From positions 1,364,001 to 1,428,000 of the forward strand of contig NZ_CP120233.1 in assembly GCF_030012985.1 (NCBI RefSeq): a DNA stretch of 64,000 nucleotides. The letters run 5' to 3'. Of the stretch, positions 39,101 to 47,114 are shown one piece after another. A program made the position numbers and the translations under genes. The first letter of the stretch is position 1. The number at the start of each line of letters is the position of its first letter. Below the pieces are notes generated by a model, which saw only the letters and a list, made by a program, of their open reading frames with translations, did not search any database and was not told the origin of the DNA. Source of the stretch: Microbulbifer sp. VAAF005 (GTDB lineage: Bacteria > Pseudomonadota > Gammaproteobacteria > Pseudomonadales > Cellvibrionaceae).

Positions 39101-40718
39101 CAGTAGCCTTAAAGGTGCGGAAGCTATTTAGTTCAGTCGCATAAGTAGAATTAACAGATCCGTAGCTACCACTAGTAATAACCAAACGCTGTCCATCCAC
39201 ACAGAAGCGGTCTTTTTCACCAAGCAGCACCTCTGAGTCATCATGCACTAAGGTCCGATGGCAATAACGGATAACAGAAAGGCCTGAGATTCCCCAACCT
39301 AACCCCATTAAGCCATTTCTACCTTGGCTAGAATAGCCAAGGGACAGTTCGGGAGTATGGCCACCTGAACCTTGAGGAAGTTCTAACTGCAAATTATAGG
39401 TTGCAGCCCCAGAAGGGGAGACGGCTGCAGTACCTGAGAGACTACTAGCAATATTTGCATTTTCCAGCTCAGGCTCAATAAGTTCAGTTTCTGTGGTAGG
39501 CATGCCAGAAACTGATAAGTAGGCGGTATCTGCTATTAGACTACTTCCAGAATCAATAATAAGGTCATCTGATCCATTACCACCTACATCATCAATGTAA
39601 ATACTATTACTACGATCATTAACCAACCCTGCCAAGGTTTCATTTTCAATATCGTCAGCTGCAGAGGGGTAGCTGAACTGATTAATACCATAAACAATGA
39701 ATGGCAATTCCCCATCTGATTCACCACGGAACAGGAAATCAACCTGTCCATCGTTATCAAAATCACCTACCAGGTAATCAGTTCCGAAGGTTAGTTGGAC
39801 CGCGTCAGCCAATAGGACTTCAGAAATATTTTCATATTCCAGATAATGGGTATCCCCATCAAACCAAGTTCTAGGCTCGGAACCATAAATAGTAAAGATT
39901 GGGTTGGGGGGCAACGTAATAGGAGTGGCAATGTCACCATGTAAAATGAGAAGCCTTTCACTACTGTAAAAGTGATAATCCAAGAAACCGTCACTGTTGT
40001 AGTCATCAACAAAGACGGCATAGCCGTAGTTATCCAATGAGAAATCTAGAGCAGATATAGGCAAAGAGACATCAATTGCCTCAGACTCCTCACCGCTACT
40101 ACAGATATAATTCCCAGTGCCGTAATTACTGAATTTACACGCCTGTACCTGAAATTCTACCGACCCTGCGTGTAGCAGCTCAACACTCAGAGATTTAGGC
40201 TGATCGGAATCCACCTCATCTAGATCCTGCCATACGCCAGAATCCACTCGAAACTCTATATCGTAGTAATCTGCGCCAGAAACCGCACTCCAAGTGAGAT
40301 CAATTGTATCGCCGAGCGTACCTGCGGAATCGCTAATAGAAGCACTAGAGGGGGATGACAAGGCTTTGAGTACTTCAGTGCTATCCGTGTAAGTGACATC
40401 CCTACCGGTATTTGTTTCATCTATCAGCTTAACTGTAGCCAGATAGGTATAAACACCCTCACTATAGCCACTCACGTCAAGATCTTCGCCATAAGCAAGG
40501 GTTACTTCCCGGATTTGCCCCTCACCCTGCTTTGACTCCTTGATCGTTATATGTTCTATATATCCCCAGTTTACTTTAACCGTATAGCTGCCACTTGAGG
40601 ATTGTGATGGGGCATAAATATAGTATTGTGCGTTTGCAATCGCTGAGACTGCCATCAAGCACATTATTAACACCAACTGAACTAACCGGCCAGCCGATAC
40701 CCGACCGAACTCTACCAT
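33198..40718 (-). CDS. Sec-exported SpvB/Rhs polymorphic toxin with C-terminal zincin
   Basis: About 2506 residues from ATG 40718, the start that gives a proper signal peptide (RLVQLVLIMCLMAVSAIANA). In order: fibronectin-III-like domain (about 90-220), FG-GAP/VCBS repeats (DFDNDGQVDFLF), an SpvB-like domain near 450 (AAVSPSGAATYNLQLELP), more FG-GAP repeats and a TcdB-like middle, many YD repeats, and the Rhs core ending IYDPNLGRFLQADP and GNPLTLTDPTGY near 2190. The last 310 residues are a separate tip with HEVGH at about 2466-2470 and ERAADAF about 22 later, a zinc-peptidase arrangement. The layout resembles a TcB-TcC fusion that forms a cocoon around its tip. Confidence 0.9.
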   Translation of the reverse strand: MVEFGRVSAGRLVQLVLIMCLMAVSAIANAQYYIYAPSQSSSGSYTVKVNWGYIEHITIKESKQGEGQIREVTLAYGEDLDVSGYSEGVYTYLATVKLIDETNTGRDVTYTDSTEVLKALSSPSSASISDSAGTLGDTIDLTWSAVSGADYYDIEFRVDSGVWQDLDEVDSDQPKSLSVELLHAGSVEFQVQACKFSNYGTGNYICSSGEESEAIDVSLPISALDFSLDNYGYAVFVDDYNSDGFLDYHFYSSERLLILHGDIATPITLPPNPIFTIYGSEPRTWFDGDTHYLEYENISEVLLADAVQLTFGTDYLVGDFDNDGQVDFLFRGESDGELPFIVYGINQFSYPSAADDIENETLAGLVNDRSNSIYIDDVGGNGSDDLIIDSGSSLIADTAYLSVSGMPTTETELIEPELENANIASSLSGTAAVSPSGAATYNLQLELPQGSGGHTPELSLGYSSQGRNGLMGLGWGISGLSVIRYCHRTLVHDDSEVLLGEKDRFCVDGQRLVITSGSYGSVNSTYATELNSFRTFKATGSGSITGFEVTTKGGETAYYTVNSGGDSFVLDKLYDSSGNNAIEYYYIEDSNGFRVDRIEYAFGTGSEANAVIQFEYESRLDFVPENLMVGDYPLKRRLKAISITNNDASFREYNLGYLYESPSTENPPLSRLYSIQQCVGNSCSEATTFDWQVVDALGFSSTEYTTMKFHSNANRFQPGRVADLNGDGMDDYIWFYKNSDEERYLQVALSDGEKWDVQDTNHSIRAYYYLRYDWNLLDYDGDGQLDFIHRQKDNSWAVRLFDGTKFSSTATVIIPSGAGTQSVLSDITGDGLGDLIIRDTDKKGISFYYAQRGQNGVVSYPVSPSKSIAVPDDSTSEVCESSIEIGDLHSMEVIDSDGDGRTEFLVPFTRKCNKTYRDWRKITLSTSIFSGFTQEEANTHNYIWLPADLNHDGLTDMILKDENDDWSYTLSDEGDLDNYIALSEVTGKKVQLVDFNHDGFLDIVWPGDQLKVKLWNGNGFDGVIETSISAGSGDSIHATYADINGDGFQEYARIYDGESNHYVNFYAPNASYSANNVIKAVNGGLGEESTFTYKPLTDTSVYVKGQGAALLDYESPVFDIGGTSYIVSQLEFSMPTASSANNTEQLTYNYEGLRFQGGGRGSLGFEKITTTDSRTGYTTTTFAQEFPYIGMPLSVKRYTPQGKLLYSQANTLAKRGSSTAPYWPYTQESTEVFYLLKSDGAAAGSKYKTVVTENTYDDYGNLEESTVSTKNAAGGVVQKVVQENGFDGETWYREKGRVTSTKITTTRGSDVETREVSFEYYPEGGSQYGLLKAEHIEPEYSGEDAAEIKLSTTYTYDDYANRLSTTKKATEQASEPSRTSYSEYDADKRYVDKVRDSDNRLLSEVVSRDDMGLPTKTRTYLDASASSYVTTTYEYDAFGRETYRATDGAPSVTTEYGICSGSECSHSDAATYVVATSETGAYSTTYFDMLGRQLRQESTGLTQSQIIVTDTEYDELGRVERQSEPYTKGTVAEYWTTNYYDLNSRITSVELPDSNTVSNSELTLENNLVVATSTNPGSQNRTEKTNVLGEAVYIQDHYQGTVEYQYDPVGNVTEVISHGRSSENLGITITANYDARGRKVAMSDPDKGDWTYTYNAFGDLVEQEDGKQQRTVTEYDHYGRPLSRTDYTAAGSEEGHTRWYYDDKDAAGVSVANALGKVTAVVMSASANDEQCYTGTAHYCAIYSYNSLGQQTAVATGLGTVGNEEFFASSVGYDSFGRPQYQYDVLDGEVSNGANGITSGIQEHYTNTGALEYVTDLNTGREVYRVLSSNSRGQVTDFDINSGGVRISNGYDSATGRLLSQKADNSASATTVQQMAYGWDAVGNLVSRNNQRTGKKESFCYDNLNRLLQVNANTTSTSSCNSDATDTQYQYDSIGNILSKDGAAYLYESAKPHAVTKAAGVDYAYNDSNGNLTSDSTGRAFTYTTFDKPSLITNTQSGDSTTFTYGPDRARYQRVDTRSDGEVVTTLYLGGVERIHYQSEGSYHWKRYLPGGAVFTYETNGAYEQQSLTERYLLTDHIGSTDVVLDENGNVLESQSMAFDPWGKRRDSDWDSLEISDLIGSNYQLMDSLNEVTTHGFTGHEMVDALGIIHMNGRIYDPNLGRFLQADPMIDGVEDTQGYNRYSYVKGNPLTLTDPTGYYSWGDFKKDTKEVWDSIARRGVQVGTDSNGNYSFSIGQNPDHAGFWAPQGAGGAQAPEGASSATFARDNNDSVEFYEYSGQGGYQNGGGFDGQVSLLVTGHLITQSSERISSKGLPPWASKVSNVVDLNLVTTADDKMGGLPQDKREFVRLLEQEIINVYLHIADRRVEALVSGDTQLADDFSKAMYGMRIASWKYVNQRGDGGKEAEADTVMQRVRIGEEVYLRAGEVSITFYSGSYDAYVDGSEAVRSAGYFVDLKPGLHAVRGLITHEVGHTVPRNMITERKKLSEKSRERAADAFLQKVYPGVY

Positions 40719-41172
40719 TGAAGCAAAATCTCTCACTACTCCCCCAACCCCGATCAAATTTAGCGCCTAGTGATGATTCGATGCTTTAATACAGCCTTAT
40801 TTATATAAGCCCAATATTTAGCGGTATCAGCATCACAAAATTAAGCGTTCTTGCCCGACATACAGAAAACGCCGCGATCCTACCAAACTATCAGGTAGAG
40901 TTCTATTAATTAAGTACAAAAATTGACCGCCCTGCTATACATAAAAATTATGTCTCAAAAGCGGAAGTCTATAGTTAAAAGGTGCAGCGAACTCTATCAT
41001 GACTACCTAGATGAGATGCGCTGAAATAACAACCCCTACGCCAGCTAATATTCTTTAAAGCAGTATGAGAAATCTGATATCTTAGGCTCTATGGGTATCT
41101 TTATTCCCCTAATAGGCCCAGAAAACCTAAGAGCCATATTATATAACCACCTCGAAACCTGCTGGCGAAATC
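40719..41172. other. Intergenic region upstream of the Rhs gene
   Basis: About 450 A+T-rich bases between the divergent Rhs and small-protein genes; it should hold promoters of both. A TTG at 40757 in frame with Rhs is a possible but weaker start. No repeat or RNA gene seen. Confidence 0.45.
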
Positions 41173-41472
41173 ATGAAGTTGGAAGTTGCCCCAGGCTTCC
41201 TATTATTTACACCAGCAATAACAGTCGCCGATTCTGAGTTTACCGTCCAGAGCATAACCACAACCAAAGATCTGTCAGGCGAAACAGGCACTTGTGCGGA
41301 CTCACGAATCAAGTTCGATTCAGCCCTTATTAATGGTGATGGCAATATTGATGCAATGAACAGAGCTTACTCAGCATTAACCGCTGCATTGGTCTCTAAT
41401 AGCAAAATAGATGTTTGGGCAGATGACACCAGCGATTGCGAATCAGCCACATCTATTGATATCCTTGACTAG
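41173..41472 (+). CDS. Small exported protein, member E of the paralogue family
   Basis: This 99-residue protein has a short, weak N-terminal hydrophobic segment (GFLLFTPAITVADS), so the true start or signal may be damaged. The mature part follows the family: a Cys in TGTCADS, MNRAYSALTAALVSNSKI, then DVWADDTSDCESATSIDIL. The RAY-x-A-L-T-A-L stretch matches members B and D. It is divergent from the Rhs gene and convergent with member F. Function unknown. Confidence 0.58.
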   Translation: MKLEVAPGFLLFTPAITVADSEFTVQSITTTKDLSGETGTCADSRIKFDSALINGDGNIDAMNRAYSALTAALVSNSKIDVWADDTSDCESATSIDILD

Positions 41473-41495
41473 TAACCCCAGAGCCCAATTTAAGA

Positions 41496-41530
41496 AATTT
41501 GAGCCCTAATTAATTATTAGGGCTCAAATT
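41496..41530. terminator. Bidirectional hairpin between convergent small-protein genes
   Basis: The arms AATTTGAGCCCTAAT (41496-41510) and its complement (41516-41530) form a perfect 15-bp stem with a five-base loop. The outer A/T pairs give a T-rich arm end on either strand. Confidence 0.75.
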
Positions 41531-41571
41531 AGAGGGGCTTGCCTACAACCCCCCGCTCAAATACTACCTAC

Positions 41572-41946
41572 TTATTTGTAAGAACGAATATATTCTGGCG
41601 TCGCAACGGTATCTGACCAGGTACCCAGATCATCGGCACTGCAACTATTTACATCTAAATATTTAACCTTTACTGTTTTCTGTGCAACGGTAGCAGCCAT
41701 TATCGCAGAAACCCAAACGTTGCAAACCTCAACGCTAACCCCGTCATACTCCGCTGTGACATTACACATTCGCTGTGATTCATCAGAGCTATTCCAATCG
41801 CCATCCACGTAAAAATAGCCTGCCTTAGTAACATCCCAATCTTCAACTTTACCAACACAATAAATACTACTTGATGCAGAGTTCGCAGAAGAAAACAGCA
41901 ATACTGGAAGTAGACCACCCACCATCCAAATATTCTTAAAACCCAT
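41572..41946 (-). CDS. Small exported protein, member F of the paralogue family
   Basis: It starts at ATG 41946, with GAGGAG eight bases upstream; a TTG at 41952 is less likely. A signal peptide ends at SANSAS. Four Cys follow (IYCVG, RMCNV, EVCNVW, NSCSA). EVCNVWVSAIMAATVAQKTV then KVKYLDVNSC matches the family pattern of Cys, Ala-rich helix, (G/Q)K turn, VxV strand and last Cys. It has an extra N-terminal Cys pair as in member C. Function unknown. Confidence 0.6.
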   Translation of the reverse strand: MGFKNIWMVGGLLPVLLFSSANSASSSIYCVGKVEDWDVTKAGYFYVDGDWNSSDESQRMCNVTAEYDGVSVEVCNVWVSAIMAATVAQKTVKVKYLDVNSCSADDLGTWSDTVATPEYIRSYK

Positions 41947-41952
41947 AATCAA

Positions 41953-42327
41953 ATCTCCTCAATGTAAAGCCAGCAATTGTAACAATATCCGAAGTGGACA
42001 CCACCCCCCCCAATTGGAACCAATGTGCAATTAAGCTATCAAAACCTCAAATCATACCTTCAATATAACCCCAGCAAACCTAAATCAATATTAAAAATAT
42101 ACATCTCCTAAATTGAAACTAATCGTTCTGATTCAACCACTTAATTTAAAGAAAACCATTCATCCCTTCTGATTCTCATATTATCGAACACGAATTGTGT
42201 ATAAAGCATCTCAAATATATCTTAATGGCAGACATAGGCTTTCAGGCAGCAACGGATCGCATATATTCTAACCGGAAAATTGCGCAACACCTTGAGATAT
42301 GAAAATAATTTTATTCAGGGCCTTAGG
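41953..42327. other. Intergenic region upstream of the RND pump genes
   Basis: About 375 A+T-rich bases with homopurine and homopyrimidine runs; the promoter of the pump operon must be here. No ORF or RNA gene seen. Confidence 0.4.
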
Positions 42328-43407
42328 ATGAAAAATATCATTTCTAAATATATGGTTACTATTAAACTCTCCCTAACAATACTTTTGTCTAGCTCAAAAC
42401 TATTTGCCATGGATAGAATTCCTGTTCTAGTTGAACCGGTAGACTCCTGGAATCAATTTATTAGTACAAATATCTATTGTTCAGTGGCTATGCCCCCTTT
42501 ACACCAAATATCAAGCCACGCTGAGGCAGAGCTTACACACGTAAAACCAACAGGTTCCATTATCAGAGCAGGCGAACTGGCGGCAAAGCAAGATGACTTT
42601 TACCTGAATCAAGAAATTGAAATAATCCGCACAGATATAGAGACTACAAAAATCCACCTTAATTACGCCGAAGAAGAGCTGGGCCGACTAGTAAAGCTTC
42701 GAGTATCCGATATGGTATCCCCATCGCACCTAAACAATCTTAAACTAGATGTAGATACCCACAGATTAACTAAGCAAAGACTTGAGGAACAGCTAAAAAT
42801 AGCTGAGTACCGATTAAAAAAACTGAAGCATTTTGCACAAGCCGATAGCCAGGTATTAAGTATAGAAGCCAACCCTGGGGAACGACTTAATCCGGGACAA
42901 AAAATCATGCAGCTGCTTCCCATTACGACGGCCCAAGTTGAATGCAGCATTCCTGAAGAGCATTTAGATAAAAATGACATAGAGCGAAATAGCAGTTTTA
43001 AGCTGGAAGGACAAGATATTGCGCTTAGAAATATCAGCTATACAGTTCACCCGGAAACACAGAACCTAAACCTCTATTTTGAAGCGAGTAGAGAGAAATT
43101 TCAGTCCTTATTGGTTGGACAGCGTTTTGAGATGACAGTATTGACTTCTCTCTCGAGCATGAGCCAACAAGAGCTTATCACCAAGATTCCAAGTGATGCA
43201 GTACTACTCGAAGGCCACCAATATAAAGTTTGGGCTGTGAATAGCGATAAAAGAATTGTTAGTAAAGACATACAAATAATAGATACTCTTCAAAATCACT
43301 TTATTGTACGCTCAACGATCAAACCAGGAGATCTATTGGTGGTGAAAGGCCACGAAGGGTTGGAGCCCAATCAAGCTGTCTCTCCAACCAGGAGGACAGC
43401 CACGTGA
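42328..43407 (+). CDS. RND efflux periplasmic adaptor subunit
   Basis: From ATG 42328 the protein (359 residues) has a signal peptide (IKLSLTILLSSSKLFA), a split lipoyl-like domain (SIIRAGELAAKQD and IEANPGERLNPGQKIMQL), a coiled-coil hairpin between them (about 80-165, LNYAEEELGRLVKLRVSDMV) and C-terminal beta domains. This is the membrane-fusion-protein fold that links an RND pump to an outer-membrane channel. No lipobox. Its stop overlaps the GTG start of the pump gene. No TolC-like gene is in the window, so a channel encoded elsewhere must serve it. Confidence 0.85.
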   Translation: MKNIISKYMVTIKLSLTILLSSSKLFAMDRIPVLVEPVDSWNQFISTNIYCSVAMPPLHQISSHAEAELTHVKPTGSIIRAGELAAKQDDFYLNQEIEIIRTDIETTKIHLNYAEEELGRLVKLRVSDMVSPSHLNNLKLDVDTHRLTKQRLEEQLKIAEYRLKKLKHFAQADSQVLSIEANPGERLNPGQKIMQLLPITTAQVECSIPEEHLDKNDIERNSSFKLEGQDIALRNISYTVHPETQNLNLYFEASREKFQSLLVGQRFEMTVLTSLSSMSQQELITKIPSDAVLLEGHQYKVWAVNSDKRIVSKDIQIIDTLQNHFIVRSTIKPGDLLVVKGHEGLEPNQAVSPTRRTAT

Positions 43408-46400
43408 ACTCCATTGAAAAATATAGCTCAATAGTTTTAAGCTGCAGTTTCGCACTAGTTATTGCAGGTATTATAGCTGGACTAAATTTGCCAAATGCCC
43501 TACTTCCATCTATTAACCGCCCACAAATTGCACTCGCAACCTCCTGGCCTGGAAAGACCGCAGAAGAAATAGAACAAATACTAATTGCTCCGCTAGAACA
43601 GGAGCTCTCCAGCCTAAGCCACCTAAAAGAATTGCAAACCAATGTTAATAGTAGCTGGGCCTGGACCGTAATTGACTTCCATTCGGAAGCAAATATGGAG
43701 CAAATGTATATTGAGGTCCTCTCCAAAATCAACCAAGTACCCAATTGGCCAACACAAGTTCGCACACCGGATGTATTCAATTTTGCAAATGGCGCAGGGG
43801 CTACGCTTGGATCCTTTTTCCTATATTCTGAGAAACCGGCTAGCGAACTTCAATTAATCGACGCGTTTATAAATCATGTTAAGCCAGCCTTTAGTAAAGT
43901 TCCTGGTGTACAGTCCATTGAAGAAGCCGGCACACCCACTGCCCAACGGGTCGATATTGAGTTCGACCCGGAAAAGATGACTCGGTACTCTTTAACCATT
44001 GGTGAGATAACCGAAAATCTAAACAACTTAACAGATCGATCGGGTGGAAATCTAAAAATTGGGTCAAAAGATTATGCCCTTCATTTCAAGGGTCAGATCC
44101 CACTAGAGGAACTCTCAACGTTACCTATCGCAACACGAGAAAGCCAAATCATTCAACTCTCGGATATTGCTTCGGTAAAAGAGCGTGTAGCTTCAGATTG
44201 GTTATACTTTGCCCTTGAAGGCAATAGATCTCTATACTTCTATCTACGCCCTACCGAAAATGTCAATGTTCTAGAAACCATCGCCCAGCTCAAATCAACA
44301 ATAGAAGAATTAAATGATGGAGAGTTAAACCAATTGGGGATGAAGCTCGCCATAAGCCGGGATGACTCCACGGGTATTCGGAATTCCCTCAGCCTGGTAT
44401 ACGGAAGCCTCTTGCTGGGATCACTACTCGCCTGCCTGGTTATTTATTGGTTTTTACGTAACCCCAGAACTCTAACCCTGATATTTCTAAGCATTCCCAT
44501 TTGTATCTCTCTGGTAGTTCTGGGAATGTTTCTTGGAAGTAGAAGTATGAACGTTGTTTCACTTGCAGGGATTGCGCTTTCTATCGGGTTAATGGTCGAT
44601 GCGGCAATTATTGTCGTAGAAAATATTCAAAGACTGCGCAAGCAGGGTATAAATATTCAGGAAAGTATCACGCGGGGAACTAAAGAAGTTTCGGGCCCAT
44701 TAGTTTCATCTACAATATCCAGTGTTATCGTATTCTTGCCCATTATTGCTATGCAGTCAGCAACAGGGCAGCTTTTTCAAGATCTGGCCTTCACAATTTC
44801 AAGTGCATTATTAGCATCACTATTGTTTGCTCTACTAATACTACCCTCATTGGCCAGATACTTACTTGGAAAAGCAGAAATTTCTGAGGAGGGATCCAGT
44901 AGTATTAAAATCAATAAGGTGCTTGAATGGTGGGTGAAGCTTTCTATCCGTTCTGCAAGAAATCCTAAGCTAGCCTCCACTGTGATTTTGTTAGGATTAC
45001 CCGTCGCACTCATCGCTACCTTCTTTTCCAGCCCTGACATTGATGTCCTCCCAGACCCTAAACAAAATATGGTCTCTGTTTATATCAACTTTGAAAGTCC
45101 TTTATCTACAGAGACCATAAAAAATGAAATTGGGGAACGGGTCGTAAATAGAATCACAGCCAATAGAGAAGAAATAGAGAACCAAGTTTCAACCTATGGA
45201 ATAATTTGCAACCCAAATAATTGCAATCTCTATCTATACACAAAAGGGGACTGGGATTTTGAAGAACTAAAGAGTTGGCTAAATGAAAACGCTCTCTTTG
45301 GACTAATTGGGACTCGAATACATTTCAGACAAGGTGGTTTACTAAGGTTTGCCCTACCCAATAACCGTATTAGCCAGCTAGATATCAAAGGGGCGGAGCT
45401 ATCTCGACTACAGATGGCAGGGAGTGAGCTGATGAGCCATTTACGCTTAGAGTTTCCAGACGCGCAAATTCAAGAAGGAAGCGCACTTCAAAATAGAGCG
45501 GTTCGTATTGAATTTCAACCCAAGCTAGTACAATTAGCTCGTTTAGGTATTACGATATCGGAATTAAATCATCACCTGATGGCTTTAACCGATGGAATAT
45601 ATATTGGCCACTTCTATACGGGGACCAATACTCTTCCTTTTTACTTTAAAGCAAGAGAACCGCAAAATCTTGAGATACTCCTAAATACAGAGATACTGAT
45701 TAACAATCACGGTTTTATTCCTCTACGTGAATTGACCGACGCCAAAATCACTCAAGCGCCAGCCAGTATACTTCGTGTCGGCCAGGAAGTGAGCGCATCA
45801 ATAAACTTAACTCCTCCCGAAGGCGTTGCTATGAAGTCTTTTGTCGAGGATGTTGATCAATCTGTGAAAGAGTTTTTATCAGAAAGTTCCTACAATGATC
45901 TTCATACACAGTTTAGAGGTAGCGCCAATGAACTCAACCTGTTCCTCAGTGAGTTTCTAAAGATTTTTGCAGCAGCTATCGCAGTATTGGCCTTATTAAT
46001 GTATTTCGCCCAAAGGTCCGCAAAGTTAGCAGCAGCAGTACTCTGTGCTGTACCCTTATCATTCGCAGGCGGAATGCTTAGCTTACAAGTTTTAAATCTA
46101 TTTACTCCGCATAGTTTGGATGTAATAACCATGATAGGATTTGTGATCTTAATGGGATTGGTAGTTAATAATGCAATACTACTAGTCAACCAATTTCATA
46201 AATCATTGCAAAACGGTGCCAATCAATTAGAGGCGATATATATGGCTGCCAACTTGCGTGTCCGCCCCATTATGCTTACGACAATTACCTGTATCTTTGG
46301 CAATATCCCTTTAGTGCTTAACCCCGGAAGTAGCGCAGCGATCTATCGCGGTCTAGCTACGGTTATTACCGGCGGAATGGTGTTTAGCGCCTTATTTGTC

Positions 46401-46505
46401 TTGGCATTTATGGCTGCCTTGCTATCACGGAAGCTATTTAGCACTCAAATATCTGCCACTGCTCAAAAGAGTGACCTGAAATTGCCAGAAGCTACTACTG
46501 CGTGA
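43404..46505 (+). CDS. RND-family efflux pump permease
   Basis: The 1033-residue protein has the AcrB-type layout of two 6-helix halves each with a large periplasmic loop. SWPGKTAEEIEQILIAPLE is the conserved first porter segment. GLMVDAAIIVVENIQRLRKQG carries the TM4-region Asp and Glu that relay protons. The second half has GFVILMGLVVNNAILLVNQF, in which Asn takes the usual Asp-like place. Starts at GTG 43404, overlapping the adaptor stop (GTGA). It is divergent from heavy-metal pumps and closer to multidrug HAE-type pumps. The substrate is unknown; a role in exporting island products is speculation. Confidence 0.9.
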   Translation: MNSIEKYSSIVLSCSFALVIAGIIAGLNLPNALLPSINRPQIALATSWPGKTAEEIEQILIAPLEQELSSLSHLKELQTNVNSSWAWTVIDFHSEANMEQMYIEVLSKINQVPNWPTQVRTPDVFNFANGAGATLGSFFLYSEKPASELQLIDAFINHVKPAFSKVPGVQSIEEAGTPTAQRVDIEFDPEKMTRYSLTIGEITENLNNLTDRSGGNLKIGSKDYALHFKGQIPLEELSTLPIATRESQIIQLSDIASVKERVASDWLYFALEGNRSLYFYLRPTENVNVLETIAQLKSTIEELNDGELNQLGMKLAISRDDSTGIRNSLSLVYGSLLLGSLLACLVIYWFLRNPRTLTLIFLSIPICISLVVLGMFLGSRSMNVVSLAGIALSIGLMVDAAIIVVENIQRLRKQGINIQESITRGTKEVSGPLVSSTISSVIVFLPIIAMQSATGQLFQDLAFTISSALLASLLFALLILPSLARYLLGKAEISEEGSSSIKINKVLEWWVKLSIRSARNPKLASTVILLGLPVALIATFFSSPDIDVLPDPKQNMVSVYINFESPLSTETIKNEIGERVVNRITANREEIENQVSTYGIICNPNNCNLYLYTKGDWDFEELKSWLNENALFGLIGTRIHFRQGGLLRFALPNNRISQLDIKGAELSRLQMAGSELMSHLRLEFPDAQIQEGSALQNRAVRIEFQPKLVQLARLGITISELNHHLMALTDGIYIGHFYTGTNTLPFYFKAREPQNLEILLNTEILINNHGFIPLRELTDAKITQAPASILRVGQEVSASINLTPPEGVAMKSFVEDVDQSVKEFLSESSYNDLHTQFRGSANELNLFLSEFLKIFAAAIAVLALLMYFAQRSAKLAAAVLCAVPLSFAGGMLSLQVLNLFTPHSLDVITMIGFVILMGLVVNNAILLVNQFHKSLQNGANQLEAIYMAANLRVRPIMLTTITCIFGNIPLVLNPGSSAAIYRGLATVITGGMVFSALFVLAFMAALLSRKLFSTQISATAQKSDLKLPEATTA

Positions 46506-46717
46506 TATCCCTCATTTGACCTCAATTTATTCACGCCCAAACTGGAAGCATAATTTTTATGCCAGAATGGGCGTTTATACTTACTTCGAAAAGCACTTTA
46601 CGACGCAGAGCGCCACCTATTCAAGCGACTTTATTTGCTATAGTTTTACAAGATGTAGTTAACCAACACGGAGAGCAAGGGTTTAATTACCATTTATGAA
46701 TGGGCAAGGAATCAAGG

Positions 46718-47050
46718 ATGAAGTCTCTAAAATATTTACTTTTGAGTATCCCATTTACACTGCCACTTATCAGTGAAGCCGCTTGGACAGAGAAGGCGCA
46801 AATATATTACTTGAAAGTACACTCAAATGGTGTAGATGTCAGACTTAGAGGATTTGTCAATCCAGAGACAGAGGTGAGCTGCTTGAGTAAAAGCACCTTT
46901 TTTCTTATTAATGACGAATCTGCTATATACAACACCAAGGTGTCTTTTCTACTTTCCGCTTATATGTCCCAAAAAACTGTTAGGTTCAGTTATTATGGAT
47001 GCGAAGATGACAGGATTCGTTTAGGCTCAATCAGGTTTCAGGATGAATAG
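46718..47050 (+). CDS. Small exported protein, member G of the paralogue family
   Basis: It starts at ATG 46718, with AAGGA seven bases upstream. A signal peptide (LKYLLLSIPFTLPLISEA) is followed by about 90 residues with strands KAQIYYLKVHSNG and VDVRLRGFV, a Cys in EVSCLSKS, then NTKVSFLLSAYMSQKTVRFSYYGC. The helix, QK turn and strand ending in Cys fit the family. It lies between the RND pump and the pore-forming protein, convergent with the latter. Function unknown. Confidence 0.6.
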   Translation: MKSLKYLLLSIPFTLPLISEAAWTEKAQIYYLKVHSNGVDVRLRGFVNPETEVSCLSKSTFFLINDESAIYNTKVSFLLSAYMSQKTVRFSYYGCEDDRIRLGSIRFQDE

Positions 47051-47114
47051 CCAAATCTCATATGATTGACTGACTCTTTATAATTTGAGCCAGTCAATTC
47101 TTACCAATGTCAAT

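Noticed and set aside
43319..43780. A 153-codon minus-strand frame opposite the RND genes
   Set aside because: Antisense shadow over the adaptor-pump junction; no start signal or family.
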